Origin: Cyprinodon diabolis
Lineage: Eukaryota > Chordata > Actinopteri > Cyprinodontiformes > Cyprinodontidae
DNA length: 64,000 nucleotides
NCBI GenBank assembly: GCA_030533445.1
Contig: CM060065.1
Coordinates: forward strand, 4,452,341-4,516,340
Direction: 5' to 3'
Under the pieces are notes generated by a model. It saw only the letters and a list, made by a program, of their open reading frames with translations. It had not been told where the DNA came from and made no database searches. How positions within the stretch are numbered: position 1 is the stretch's first letter; each line of letters starts with the position of its first letter. Positions 24,500 through 35,400 of the stretch are shown one piece after another. Both the position numbers and the translations under genes were made by a program.

Positions 24500-24635
24500 T
24501 GTCTCTGTGTGTTGCCCTACGATAGACTGGCGGCCTGTCCAACATGTACTCTGGCCTCTCGCCCGTAGACAGCTGGAGATAGGCACCGGCATCCGTGAAG
24601 GAAAATGGATGTATCGATGGAATAAATAGTAAGGT
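24500..24635 (+). repeat. RTE/Rex3-type LINE or SINE tail
   Basis: TGTGTTGCCCTACGATAGAC, TGGCGGCCTGTCC, CTCTCGCCCGTAGACAGCTG and GGAGATAGGCACC, ending in AAAATGGATGTATCGATGGA, is the classic teleost Rex3-like 3' end with a degenerate GATG tail. Only the 3' end is present. Confidence 0.7.
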
Positions 24636-25345
24636 TTGTTAAAACATCAAGCAACATTCATATTTCCTTTTTGAAAGACAGGTCAAAATTAGAAAAGACA
24701 TTAAATAAATAGACAACAAAACATCCAGTGAGAGCAGAGCACATGATAGATTTATGCTGCTCCAAGCAGAGTAACATCATTGCTGTTGTTTTTATGCGTG
24801 TGCTGCTTTGTCTAGAGTCGGGTACTGATGATATGTGTGCCTCAGCTAAAGTTAAAGAGAGGGAAAAGCCTAGTTTCTGCCAAGAGACTTGAAATATTCT
24901 CACTCCAAGACCTAGTTTTCAATAATCTCCCTTTACAGATCCCCAAAACTCCAGCTTTGTGTGGATGATTCATGGGTTTGGAAAAGCATTTTGGGGTTTA
25001 TCCCTGAGCTTGTCTTCATGTGGATGAGTCCAAGTATTTGTCATTTGTTGGTGTGAAACAGATCTGAGGACAGAAGAAACAGTCACCAAATAAGCACGGA
25101 ATATGCAAACTCATCATAGTTTGAGAAAATGTGACCTTAGAAAAATGTCAGATCATCAGTTAGGTCATCTTTTCATCAGGCTAAGGATTAAATCTACTAC
25201 TGTTTTTGTTTAAGTTACACTCATAAAGTGTAAACGTTTTGATTAGAATATAATACCTTTTGCTTTAAAGAAATACTGGTCTGAAATTTAAAAGCAGGTC
25301 ATAAACTACAAATGTCTGATAGTCTTTAAGGTTATAGGTAATAGA
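24636..25345. other. No recognisable feature
   Basis: AT-rich sequence with no coding signature or terminal repeats. Confidence 0.4.
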
Positions 25346-25349
25346 AGTT

Positions 25350-25640
25350 GTGTTGTTCCTTGAACCCCAGTCGGCCTCGGCAGATGGCCGCTCACACTGA
25401 GCCTGGTTCTGCTGGAGGTTTCTTCCTGTTAAAAGGGAGTTTTTCCTCTCCACTGTCGCTACAAGCATGCTTAGTGTGAGGGATTGTATTTGAGTCAATG
25501 AGTCGATGCAATCAACTGGTTTTCCTTAGATATAAAACTTTGTATCAATTTGACTGTATGATCTGGTTGAACTGTAAAGTGCCTTGAGATTACATGTGTT
25601 ATGAATTTGGCGCTATATAAATAAACTGAATTGAATTGTT
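25350..25640 (+). mobile_element. L2 LINE 3' UTR fragment
   Basis: Matches the terminal ~290 bp of the L2 family (AACCCCAGTCGGCCTCGGCA to AATAAACTGAATTGAATTG) with little divergence from the copy ending at 52622. Confidence 0.9.
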
Positions 25641-25749
25641 AAACTAATGGTTTAATTAAATTACTTTTTTATTTTTGTTTGCTTGTAGGGTTTTCAGATC
25701 CTGTTTACTGTTTTAAATAAGAAATAAAAGTGAGTGAAAAGTCCTTGTC

Positions 25750-25907
25750 AAAGAGGTTTCTAGAATTTCATTCCTTCATCTGCAGCATATTGTAAAACAT
25801 ATCCTGTCCAGGGGTGATGCTGAGAAACTAGTCCATGCATTTGTTACTTCAAGGCTGGACTATTGTAATTCTTAACTGTCAGGAAGTCCACAAATTGTAG
25901 TTAAAAG
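25750..25907 (+). mobile_element. L2 LINE fragment (ORF2 C-terminal), first segment
   Basis: Homologous to 51335-51500 of the intact copy (AGAGGTTTCTAGAATTTC, CTGTCCAGGGGTGATGCTGA, GTCCATGCATTTGTTACTTC). It is cut after TAGTTAAAAG by the solo LTR at 25908 and resumes at 26753 with AAAAGCCTTCAGCTGATCC. Confidence 0.9.
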
Positions 25908-26164
25908 TGTCATGATGGGTTTAGGATTCAAGCCCATATAGAGAAACACAACCAGGAGGCAGGGAAAAAGTTCAAAGGTTTATTATAATAAGAATAAGCA
26001 GATCAGGATGTCATCAGGTCCAGGGCTGGTCGAGGCTGGGCTCCTGCCTGGAGCTGAGTTGAGCGGCAGAGGAGAATAATCCAAGGAGGATTCTGAGGCT
26101 GGTGACTGACTAAGGGCTTGAAGGAGGCTTGGCTTGGCTGAGGCGAATAGATCTCCAGATGAGT

Positions 26165-26345
26165 GTTTAGAGGCTGACAGCAGACTGAAGTCCGAGGCTT
26201 GAGGTGAGCTGGCCGCAGGAGGGAACCAGGAGGGTTCTGAGGCAGACGGCAGGCTGAGGTCTGAGGCTTGAGGTTAACAGGCCGAAGGAGGGAACCAGGA
26301 GGGTTCAGAGGAAACAGCAGGCTGAGGGTTGAGGCTCGGTTCTCC
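26165..26345. repeat. Minisatellite inside LTR family A
   Basis: About three degenerate ~70-80-bp units carrying GGAGGGAACCAGGAGGGTTC and CAGGCTGAGG(T/G)(C/T)TGAGG. The minus-strand ORF at 26003-26398 is a by-product. Confidence 0.7.
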
Positions 26346-26716
26346 TGGGTTCTGCTGAGATCAGGCAAACCAATCTTCAACAGAGAAAACTCCTCCAAGG
26401 GTTTTGGTTGCAGGCAGGTTCACCTGAGAAGCAGAGAAGACAAAGGTTCTGGTTCAGGTTCAGGTTTAGCAGTCTCGAAGACTAGACAGGATGGTTGGCT
26501 CAGGGTTTGCTGTACCGTGACTAACTAACACTCTGACACAGGAGTGAGGTCCTCAGCCCACTTAAATACTGGTCTCCTGATGAGCAGATGGAGAACAGCT
26601 GGTGAAGTCAGCTCCAGCCTCAGGAGATCCAGTACGCCCTCTGGTGGAGAAAGGTAGACAGAAAACAAACCCCAGATCCCGAACAGTAACAGAAAAATCC
26701 CCAGGAAGGGATCCTC

Positions 26717-26731
26717 GGCGCCCTCTGGTGG
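26717..26731 (-). promoter_or_regulatory. CTCF-like core in LTR family A
   Basis: The minus strand reads CCACCAGAGGGCGCC, a full match to CCASYAGRKGGCRSY, 21 bp from the LTR start. A second copy at about 26633-26647 (CCACCAGAGGGCGTA) deviates at the last two positions. Confidence 0.5.
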
Positions 26732-26752
26732 GCAAGCCTCAGGATCCCAACA

Positions 26753-27033
26753 AAAAGCCTTCAGCTGATCCAAAATGCTGCAGCCAGAGTTCTGATGAAA
26801 ATTAAAAATAGAGATCATATCTTTCCTATCCTAGCTTATCTTTATTGGCTTCCTGTTAAATCCAGAATAGAATTTAAAATCCTCCTTCTCACATATAAAG
26901 CCTTAAATGGCCAAGCTCCATCTTATATCAGAGATCTGATTTTTCCTTATGTTCCTAACAGAGCACTTTGCTCTCAATCTACAGGTTTAGCAGTGGTGCA
27001 TAGAGTTTTTAAAAGAAGAATGGGAGGCAGATA
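26753..27033 (+). mobile_element. L2 LINE fragment (ORF2 C-terminal), second segment
   Basis: Continues the LINE interrupted at 25907: CCTTCAGCTGATCCAAAATG, then [35 protein letters not shown] in the plus frame 26795-27034, and ends at GGGAGGCAGAT. The matching continuation (ATCTTTTAGTTATTAGGC) is at 41575, so the whole block 27034-41574 was inserted later. Confidence 0.85.
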
Positions 27034-27099
27034 AATAAAAATAAATTGATATAAATTGAAATTTGATTTTCAATTTGAACATTGATCTCAAAATGGAGA

Positions 27100-27205
27100 A
27101 ATTAACCCTCTGAATTTAACCCATCCCCTTTGGGGAGCAGTGGCCAACACTGTGCAGCGCCTGAGAAGCAAGCCGGGGTTAAAGGTCTTGCTCAGAGACC
27201 CACAG
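27100..27205 (+). repeat. Common fish repeat fragment (second copy)
   Basis: Shares TTTAACCCATCCCCTTTGGG and the GCTCAGAGACCCA end with 11147-11235. It lies between the LINE breakpoint and LTR B, so it was part of the incoming DNA or an earlier insertion. Confidence 0.45.
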
Positions 27206-27508
27206 TGTCATGATTGGTTTTAAATCAAACCCACATGCAGAGCACAAACGGAGGCTGGGTAAAAAGTTTAACAGAGTTTATTGAAGTTAGTTAGACACAA
27301 GAACATGGATCTGAAACTGGTCCGGGTTGGGTTCACTGATGTCTGCAGAGATGGATAGTTTGATTAGCCAGGCAGTCAGATGATCAATTGAGTTCTTTAG
27401 GATAATTCTGAGTCTACCTTGAAGGAAACCAGGCTTCTCTTGTGAGAGATTGAACCGTTGGGTCTAGAGACTGTTGGTTCAGCAGAGTGCACAAGCAGCA
27501 GCAGCGTC

Positions 27509-28518
27509 TGTCGTTGAAAAATCTCTTTAACAACATAAAATTGGAGCTAAGTTTTGTAAAAATTCAAAGTTCTTAAAAGGCAGAAAAGTCTTCAAACAAA
27601 GATCCAAAAAATCCGGCAGAAGCAGCTGAAGTCCAGGTCCAATGTGATTTATTGCAAAATACAAAGAATCACACACGAGTTGACCGCCGGCGTGCAACTG
27701 AACAAATGATGAAAATGGCCCTCTTTTATACACTCCTTGGGCTTGTGGGGCTCCTCCCCCAAGCCCCCACCTCTTTTCATTATTCTAGGTACTTTTTCTT
27801 CGGGTAAAACTAATTATTTTTATCTTACCGGTGGAAAACCCCTTTCAAAGCATATTTTTATATATTTAATCAACAGTCTTTGTTACAGGTTATGGTGACA
27901 TTTCTTTGCAAATCATGATGACATATATTGTCATTAAATCAAAAACACATAATTTCTTTAACTATTAATCTTTCAAAACAAGCTTTTATCCAATGTAACT
28001 TATGATTATAACATTTCTTTAAGAACAGTCTTACAGGTCATGATGACATTTGGTGCACTTAAATCAGAAACATATGACACTTTCAATCAATAATATGTCA
28101 AAACTAAACCTTTCTTCTAATGTGATCTAAGATTATAATATTACTTCAAACCAGGTCAGCATAACCCTGGTGTTCCATGTCCCAGTAAAACATCAACCTT
28201 TCTGTGACCAATACTGCACAGTGTTTTTTTGAAGATGACAATTCAATTCATCACAATTGTTTTAACTGAGTTTAGCTGAGCTGTGCAACCTTGAGATGAC
28301 AAATAACTCATTTTTAATGAGTGTGCCACTTTCACTACAAAGGCTTCTTTTGACTGGATTTCAAACTTCAAAAGGTCAGGTGCAGAATCATACACACACT
28401 GCTTCTCTATTTCTTCCTTTGGCCTCTATAAATGTATTTATGAAAACAACTCTTTAAACGTTTATAAAGCATTTAATTCTATTTTATTCTAATCATTGGT
28501 GCAGATTAATACACTACA
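27509..28518 (-). repeat. 3' LTR of the retrovirus
   Basis: Runs TGTAGTGTATTAATCTGC (28518) to CAACGACA (27509) on the minus strand. It has a TATAAAAG box (27723-27730) and AATAAA (27648-27653) about 70 nt downstream, so R lies between them and U3 is about 790 bp. Confidence 0.95.
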
Positions 28519-28530
28519 TTTTCCCCCTTT
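28519..28530 (-). other. Polypurine tract
   Basis: The minus strand reads AAAGGGGGAAAA directly before the TG of the 3' LTR, the expected plus-strand primer site. Confidence 0.9.
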
Positions 28531-29192
28531 GATCCTGAAAAGCATCAACACAAAGTGACTCCGCAGGTGATGACTCCCATAAAATACTTTATATGTGAAG
28601 TTTCAAAAGTAACAGACGTTTATATATTGTGCACACCAAACCAAAAGTGAGACTAAACACATACCATATAGTTGTAGTGACTGATATAAAAAGTTGCAAG
28701 TGTGAGTACATGGTAAAATGACAAAATGCGGAAAGTAGAATGTAAAAATTAAGAACATGTTAAAACAAAGAGGGATCCCCCTCTTGGCGCACTTAAGAGG
28801 ATCTTCTCCTCGTTCCTTACTTTTTTTGTAGAAAGAGTTTCTAACATTGTTTTCTCAGCAGAGGAAAATTCCAATGCCCAAGCAGCATCTTGTGTCGCGA
28901 GGTCATCGCATCCCCCTCTGCATAAGTGTCATGACACACCCATATATAAACAAAGAAAAGCTTCATCATGCCTGGACTATGCCAGGCAACCACATCATCC
29001 AATGGTCAATGGAACGTCATTACAACCAACATAGGAGTAACCATGTGGCACTCTCCTGCACAGTACGTGTACTGTCATAGGTGTTATACACAATTATTTT
29101 GCCAATTATTTGTAACATAGGTATTGATAATCATTAATACTCAACATTGTCCTTCATACGCAGTGTGGTGTCATGGGTGAGATCAGTAATAT
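28531..29192 (-). other. Retroviral 3' region, no ORF
   Basis: About 660 nt between the accessory ORF and the polypurine tract without a frame over 60 codons on the coding strand. A plus-strand ORF at 28847-29080 is antisense to the virus and shows no domain. Confidence 0.6.
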
Positions 29193-29786
29193 TTAGGGCT
29201 TCCATGTGGCCACTCGCTCGGTCAGCTGCAGCAACTTTCCTTGCAGGGTGATTATGGTGGTTCGTGCCTCCTGAAGTTGTTGTCTCAGTTCCTTATTTTC
29301 TCGGGTCAAACGCTGATTCCTTCCCTTTTCCTTGGTTTTATACATGGCACAACGGACAGCCTGTATTGGGAGCTTAGATGAGGGGTACTGCAGACCCCTC
29401 ATCAATTTTGAATACACTTCTGTTGTCATGGAAGTGACCTCTGGCGCTAGGTCGTTGACAGAGCGATAGGTATGCAGTGGATGGGCGAAGAACCCCATGA
29501 GGTGTACATATTCCGATGAGCTGATGCATAGGCCTGTGAATTTCACACCTAGCCCTTCGTGTGGATCAGGAGCCATCATGTCGTAGCGGTTTGCTTGCAC
29601 GCCTGATGTGGATGGCTGCTCCTGAAGTGGTCCAGCGAGTTGTCCTCCATACTCCGGGTTGGTAGGGACGTTGCTTGGTTCGGTCTCGATCACGATCTGT
29701 AGGGCCCCAGGCGATTGTGGGTTGGACATTGGGCTCTCTGTAGGTAGAGGTGGTTGATCATGCGGCTGCCTGTGGGGTGCCTCCAT
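29193..29786 (-). CDS. Retroviral accessory protein with C-terminal coiled coil
   Basis: A 197-aa frame between env and the 3' LTR. The N-terminal 65 residues are rich in Pro, Gln and Ser. The middle (about 66-145) looks globular, with hydrophobic blocks and several Tyr and Met. The C-terminus (about 148-197) has a Lys/Arg-rich stretch (KTKEKGRNQR) followed by heptad-like Leu/Ile spacing (ENKELRQQLQ, LQGKLLQLTERV), suggesting a basic region plus coiled coil. It has no stop inside although gag, pol and env all do. Position matches the 3' ORFs of complex fish retroviruses, but I recognise no rv-cyclin motif. The frame stays open upstream of the Met, so the true N-terminus may lie further 5' or come from splicing. 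Function unknown; a regulatory or transactivator role is inference. Confidence 0.7.
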   Translation of the reverse strand: MEAPHRQPHDQPPLPTESPMSNPQSPGALQIVIETEPSNVPTNPEYGGQLAGPLQEQPSTSGVQANRYDMMAPDPHEGLGVKFTGLCISSSEYVHLMGFFAHPLHTYRSVNDLAPEVTSMTTEVYSKLMRGLQYPSSKLPIQAVRCAMYKTKEKGRNQRLTRENKELRQQLQEARTTIITLQGKLLQLTERVATWKP

Positions 29787-29938
29787 GACGCCTGGTCCCC
29801 CGGCCTGTGTGGAACATTGGAGCCTGCAGCTATTTCTACCTGTGTGTCTACCGATGCCTGTGTGTAGTATCTCTCTCTATTGTTCTCTTGCCATTCCTCG
29901 GGATAATAACTTTCCTCATAAGTTCTTTCCATTGTCAA
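29690..29938 (-). CDS. Possible accessory ORF overlapping the coiled-coil ORF
   Basis: An 82-aa frame starts with an acidic, Tyr/Glu-rich segment (MERTYEESYYPEEWQENN) about 210 nt after the env stop and overlaps the 197-aa frame by 97 nt in a different frame. Its first ~50 residues look protein-like and its tail less so. It may be the true N-terminal part of the same accessory gene, separated by a one-base shift near the five-G run at about 29800-29805, or a separate small protein. Confidence 0.45.
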   Translation of the reverse strand: MTMERTYEESYYPEEWQENNRERYYTQASVDTQVEIAAGSNVPHRPGDQASWRHPTGSRMINHLYLQRAQCPTHNRLGPYRS

Positions 29939-30145
29939 TTAATCTGCATGTGGAGACATGATGGGGCACATTTAGATATCATCATGAGGCATATTATCTC
30001 CTAAATCTATGGATAAGTCAGCATGCAAATTACTATATCTACGTAAATAAGTATATGAGTCATTGTTAGGCAATTTTAGTATACATTTTGATTATTAAAG
30101 AAAGGCACGTACCTGGTGGGGGTGGGAGGAGATCATGGCTATGTT

Positions 30146-32058
30146 CTATATGACTTTATCCAATTCTATTTCTACTATTGGGAACTGTCCAGTTACGCTT
30201 ACAACAAGCTTTGAGACCAGTCCCCGAACAAGGGGTATGATGCAACAAATAACTATTAATATGATCAATATTACTGCTCCTAGAACCATCCCTGCTGCCT
30301 TAAGATATTTTCCCCATCCGAGCTTATTAAAATCCCAGAATCCCTTCAACTGAGTATTCCAATTAGACTGCAGTACATGTTCATCTCTCATGCATTTCAT
30401 TTCCTGGAGGACTCCTGTGAGGCTGCCGTTAACATCTGTATGCATGGGAATTAAAGTAGAACAATCTTCTCCTATATAATCACATATTCCTTGGTCCCCA
30501 GCCATGCGGGACTCTAGCACGAACCTATTTTGCAGAACCATTAGTGAAGTAGCATGCAATTGTTCCTTCATCAGATCTACGCCCTTTATTGTAAAATTTA
30601 TAAACCTTTGTTGATTATACCATGGGAGATTTACCCACCTACTATTGCGAGCTATATACTGAGCATTAACAATTGATCCGTAGACCCTCTTCCGCTTTCT
30701 ATCCAACCACTCCCTATGGCAACCTGTTCTTCAGGTACTCCATATGGGATTTGATCCCACGTGATATATACTTCATCTGATGTTTTCCACTCGTGTTTAA
30801 CGGGAGCACTTCTTTTAGCGCGGTGGGTTATTTCGTTAGATGTTACATTACTGCCTATTGGGTTATTTACTATTAACTTTAGTTGTCCTGTCAGTATTAC
30901 TGGTGCACAGATGCCTTCCCACTGAGGGGGTAGTGTGGCCAACATCTGTGTCTCATTGTGACACATTCAAAAAATGTCACCTAAAGGGACAGATCCCTTT
31001 GCCAGGCTCAGTATTCGGTATTGAGATACACTTGAAGGTTGGAACTCATAGATGACATGTCCCCCATCTGGTACTACCTGTTCACAGCGTATGGTAGCAT
31101 TGGGACTTGTTTTACAAAACTTAATGTGGTAGGTGAGGTTCCCATCTGCTAATGGTGGGTACCACGTTCTATTACTACATGTCACCAGTCTATCTGTTGT
31201 CCACATCTGTCTAGAGGTTCTATTGGTCACCTCTTCTAATTCTTTCCCTCGGGCTATACAAAATGGAAAAATCAGTTCAGCTGGTTTTCGTACTACTGGT
31301 GGAAGAGAGAACGTGCTCATTACATCATTTATTGAGGAGTTCAGTGCTCTGGGGCATATTGTGTGGTCTTCTGACAATGATGAAAGACCTCAGGCCATCT
31401 GCATGGCACAGTGAGCAAAGCACTCCGTTACTTTCGGGCAGTCACCTATTTTACTTCCAGGAATAATCTGAAGGGCTGGTAATTTTTTAACATTATAGCA
31501 GGCTATACAATCATCTTTAGGGCGCTTTTTGGCTTTGAACTTTGCCTGGACAGAGTACTGAATCCATTGTTGAAACATATTGGTCTCCCAGTGTGCAGTC
31601 TTTCATTTGTCTAGATCTCTTTTCTGTCTTCTGTTTATTAGTTGTACCACTCTATGCGCTCTTTTTACTGTCATTAATTGTTCTGTTAGTGTGTTTTGGC
31701 ATATATTTGTTTTGCATCTCACCTCAATGATCACCATCCCATTCCCACGGCAGTCCATGCTTCGTGGAATTCCAAGCCAATGTTTCCCCATTGACTTCCC
31801 TAAAATTTCTTCAGACATTACATAATCATATCCTTTGATTTGCACATGCATTAGTGATAAATTCTTCCCATCATTATTACTGATTACCCCTTGGTTAGTA
31901 GCTAGTGTTATCATTGCTAGTGCACATGTTTGTGTTTGTGTGTGACGCATTAAGTGTGTGTGTACATTGTTAGTAGTAACCTTAATAAGATCCCCCCTTG
32001 TTAACCCACAAAGGGTTAACACAACAAGAAGATTAGTCAGAGTCGGGAGAAGGCGCAT
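30146..32058 (-). pseudogene. env: Retroviral env, broken
   Basis: Starts at ATG 32058 with a hydrophobic signal-peptide-like stretch. Surface-subunit sequence follows, with several Cys and N-glycosylation sequons (NRT, NLT, NAT). A furin-type site RAKR lies at 30811-30822. The transmembrane subunit has LQNRFVLES and a C-x6-C motif (CDYIGEDC) near 30455-30535, then a long hydrophobic anchor near 30215-30300 and a short tail ending at 30146. In-frame TGA stops lie at 31603-31605, 31390-31392 and 30967-30969, and the frame shifts near 30700. The protein would mediate binding and membrane fusion in an intact virus; this copy cannot make a full product. The C-x6-C has no adjacent third Cys. Confidence 0.88.
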
Positions 32059-32455
32059 CCGAGAGATGCCCAGACGGCGATGGGGTGGGCGGGACCGAGT
32101 CGATCGACGGCCCACTTGTCGCAGAGGAGGAAGGGGAAAGGGAGGGGAAGAAAGGGGAATGTGCAAGTGAGGGATGTGAAGGGGACAGGACTCCACCAGC
32201 ATCTGGTGGGTCAGTAGAAAGAAGTTCGTCCAGTGCCTGAACGAAGGATGGATCTGGGTCAGACCCAGAAGAAGTCTCAGCGGCAGAAGGATCATCATCA
32301 TTGCCACCAGAATCAAAAGGTGGATGGGAAGGATAAGAATGAACACTGTCATCCTCAGAGTCCCCTGACATTGGTGGTTGGCCGGCTGCCAAGCGTGCTG
32401 AGCGTCTTTGGATGCCTGACGTTGAGGGGAGTGGGGATGCATCAGTGCCAGACAC
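32033..32455 (-). CDS. Ser/Pro/Asp-rich pol C-terminal extension (shifted frame)
   Basis: A 140-aa frame rich in Ser, Pro and Asp overlaps the long pol frame and ends at 32033, 26 nt past the env ATG at 32058. Its composition looks like a disordered protein tail, while the competing frame reads as Leu/His-rich nonsense. I read it as the natural pol C-terminus, shifted relative to integrase by an indel near 32480-32540. It could also be an unrelated small ORF. Confidence 0.5.
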   Translation of the reverse strand: MSGTDASPLPSTSGIQRRSARLAAGQPPMSGDSEDDSVHSYPSHPPFDSGGNDDDPSAAETSSGSDPDPSFVQALDELLSTDPPDAGGVLSPSHPSLAHSPFFPSLSPSSSATSGPSIDSVPPTPSPSGHLSDAPSPDSD

Positions 32456-35400
32456 CGGTGCAAAATCAAGGAGACCTCCTGCAGCAGGGGTCCACGAACC
32501 TGCGGAAGAGGCATTGGTCGACCTGTAAGCATTTCATGAGGGGTAAGATGGGTTATTCGGTTAGTTTGGGAACGCATTGCCATCAATGCAACAGGCAGGG
32601 CATCAACCCAAGTCAAACGGTTGTTGCTGTCAGCTATTATCTTAGCTATCTTTGATTTCAGCACTCCGTTAGCTCGTTCCACGGATCCCTGTGACTGGGG
32701 ATGATACACACAACCAAACTTCTGTGTTATGCACAACAGTTTGAACATTTGCTGGATCACCTGTGAAACAAAATGAGGTCCATTATCAGATGATATGGTA
32801 TCAGGCATGCCAAATCTGGGAAAAACTTCTTTACACAAAAACCTTGCTGCTGCTTTGTGGTCATTCTTAGCAGTGGGGCATGCCTCCACCAATCTGCTAA
32901 ATCTACAGACAACCACCAACATATACCTCTTTCCCTGAACCCGAGTTATCATGTCAACGTAATCCATCATCAGATGGCGGAACGGACCGTTTGGCATGGG
33001 GATATGTGCTAAGGGCTGGGTAAACATTTTACGCACATTATACTTAGGGCAATGTGGGCATAAGGCCAATTCTTTGTCTACCATAGGTGTCATATAAGGT
33101 GAACACCAGACTGCCTGTAACTTTTGAACAACTTGGGCTCGTGAACAATGATCAGGTCCATGCATTATTTTAATGGCTGTTGGTAATAATGACAATGGTA
33201 GTACAAAATGTCCTCGAGAACTACGCCACAACCCAGCGTGGGGGTGTGTTAACCGAGCCGCCCCCCTTTGTACCCACAGACGTTTTTCAGCTTCAGACAC
33301 ATTGTTTTGGGCTTCTATTAATGAGGCTAGATTAGTAATAGGTTCGCACTCAGCTACATGAACCATTGGTCCCTGTACTGCTGATCCTGTGGCTTCTTTA
33401 GCTGCCTCATCTGCCAAGTTGTTTCCTATGGCAATAGGTGTTTTTGCTGTCTGATGGGCCGCACATTTTACAATAGCTAATGCAGATGGAAGTTGCATAG
33501 CTTTTATTAATTCTACTACAGCTTGCCCATGTGTCACTGGGGTGCCATCTGTTCTAACGAACCCTCGTTGTTTCCAGATGCTAGCATTTATATGGCATAC
33601 CCCATATCCATATGCACTGTCAGTATAGATTGTCACTCTTTTACCAGTAGCCAATTTACATGCTGCTGTTAATGCTTTTATCTCTGCCAACTGGGCAGAG
33701 CAAGGTTGATCTAGGCTCATTGATTGTACCTTGGTAAAGGTCCCATCGGGGTTAAGTTGGACTATTCCATATCCAGCTCTATTCCCTGTCTCACCTCTGA
33801 CACATGATCCGTCTACGAACAGTGTCAGATCAGATGGGATTGGATGATTGTATAAGTCCTCCCTTACCTTCATGAAGGTGTCCGTCTCCTGGAGACAATC
33901 ATGGGGCTCACCTTCTGTGGGCAATACCATTCTTGTGGCTGGATTAATGGTGGTACATCGTTGTATTGTTAAATCAGGTCCTGAAAGCAGAACTTCATAA
34001 CCTGTTCGACGAGCTTGGGTTATCACAAAGCGTGGACTGGTGAGCAGTGCATGTAATTGATGTGATGTGTACAAAATAACAGGGTGGCCCATAGTAATAA
34101 CTGAGGCCTTTTTGTATGCGAAGGCTGCTGCTGCCAAGCCCTGGTAGCAGGGAGGCAGACCTTCTTCGACACCATCTAATTTTGTGTTTTAATAAGAAAT
34201 TGGCTGTTTACCTGTGGGGGTGTCTTGCATCAATACTGCACATGCATACCCTTGTCGCTCAGCCACATAGAGATGGAATGGTTTGCCATAATCTGGATTG
34301 GCCAGAGCAGGAGCAGTTTGGAGATCTTGTTTCAGCAGCTGGAACGCACCCTCTGCCTCATCTGTCCATTGCAATTGAGCCGACTGGTGTCCTTGACCCG
34401 CGGCTTTAATCAGTGCTCTTAGCGTAGCCGTTTTGATGGCATAATCACACACCCACGGTCTGCTGTAACCTGCCATGCCAAGGATAGACAACATGTGACC
34501 AACAGTCCGAGGTTTGGGCATTTGAGTTATGGCTTCCAGTTGGGACAGTGCAATACACCTCTTGTCCCCGCTGAGTTGCCTGCCGAGATACTCCACTGTT
34601 TGCTGGCAGAATTGCAATTTTTGTTTACTTACTTTGTGTCCTCCTTCTGCCAAAGCAGTCAACACTGTAATGGAGTCTCTCTCACACTGCTCTTTAGAAG
34701 CAGAACAAATCAAAATGTCATCAACATACATCAACATTGTAGATGGTATGTCAAGGTGATTTAAGTCATTTGCCAGTACTCGATTGAAAATTGATGGTGA
34801 GTGTACAAAACCCTGTGGTAATCGTGAATAAGTATATTGTTGGCCTTTGTAGGTGAATGCAAACAAATACTGAGAATCTGGATGGACCGGTACACTGAAA
34901 AATGCTGAACACAGATCTATCACAGTAAACCATTTGGTGCCTGGGGGTATATTACTCAGTAATGTGTGTGGGTCAGGTACTACTGGTATTTCTTCTGCTA
35001 CAATAGCATTAATTAATCTTAGATCATGGACTAGCCTGTAGTCATTACTGTTGGGTTTTCTGATGGGAAAAATGGGTGTGTTACATGGACTTACTGTTTG
35101 TTTAAGGACTCCTGCTGTTTCTAATCCTGTTATAATGGGCTGTATTCCTTCTACTGCGTCTCTTTTAAGTGGGTATTGTCTTTGGAAGGGCAATTTAGCA
35201 TTTGGTTTGATGGTGAATTAGATGGGGTCTGCCGATTTTACTAATCCTACATCTGTTTTACTTTTGGACCATACTTGCTCTGGGACCTGTTCTAATAGGG
35301 ATTCATGTTCTGCAGCCACTGCCATTTGTCTTTTCCCAGGAACTTTAATGTGTTCTGCTATTACTTCATCAGCTTGTGAGAATGAGATTTTGAAAAACAG

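Larger units (their letters stand above)
25908..26752 (-). mobile_element. Solo LTR (family A) with 5-bp TSD AAAAG
   Basis: Minus orientation, TGTTGGGATCCTGAGG...CATCATGACA, 845 bp. AAAAG is duplicated at 25903-25907 and 26753-26757. The empty site is visible in the homologous LINE (TAGTTAAAAGCCTTCAG). It includes a degenerate minisatellite at 26165-26345 and two CTCF-like cores. It is related at its 5' end to the LTRs at 55727. Confidence 0.92.

Noticed and set aside
26003..26398. 131-aa minus ORF with Pro-rich repeats
   Set aside because: By-product of the minisatellite in LTR family A.
28847..29080. 77-aa plus ORF inside the provirus
   Set aside because: Antisense to the virus, no motif or regulatory context seen.
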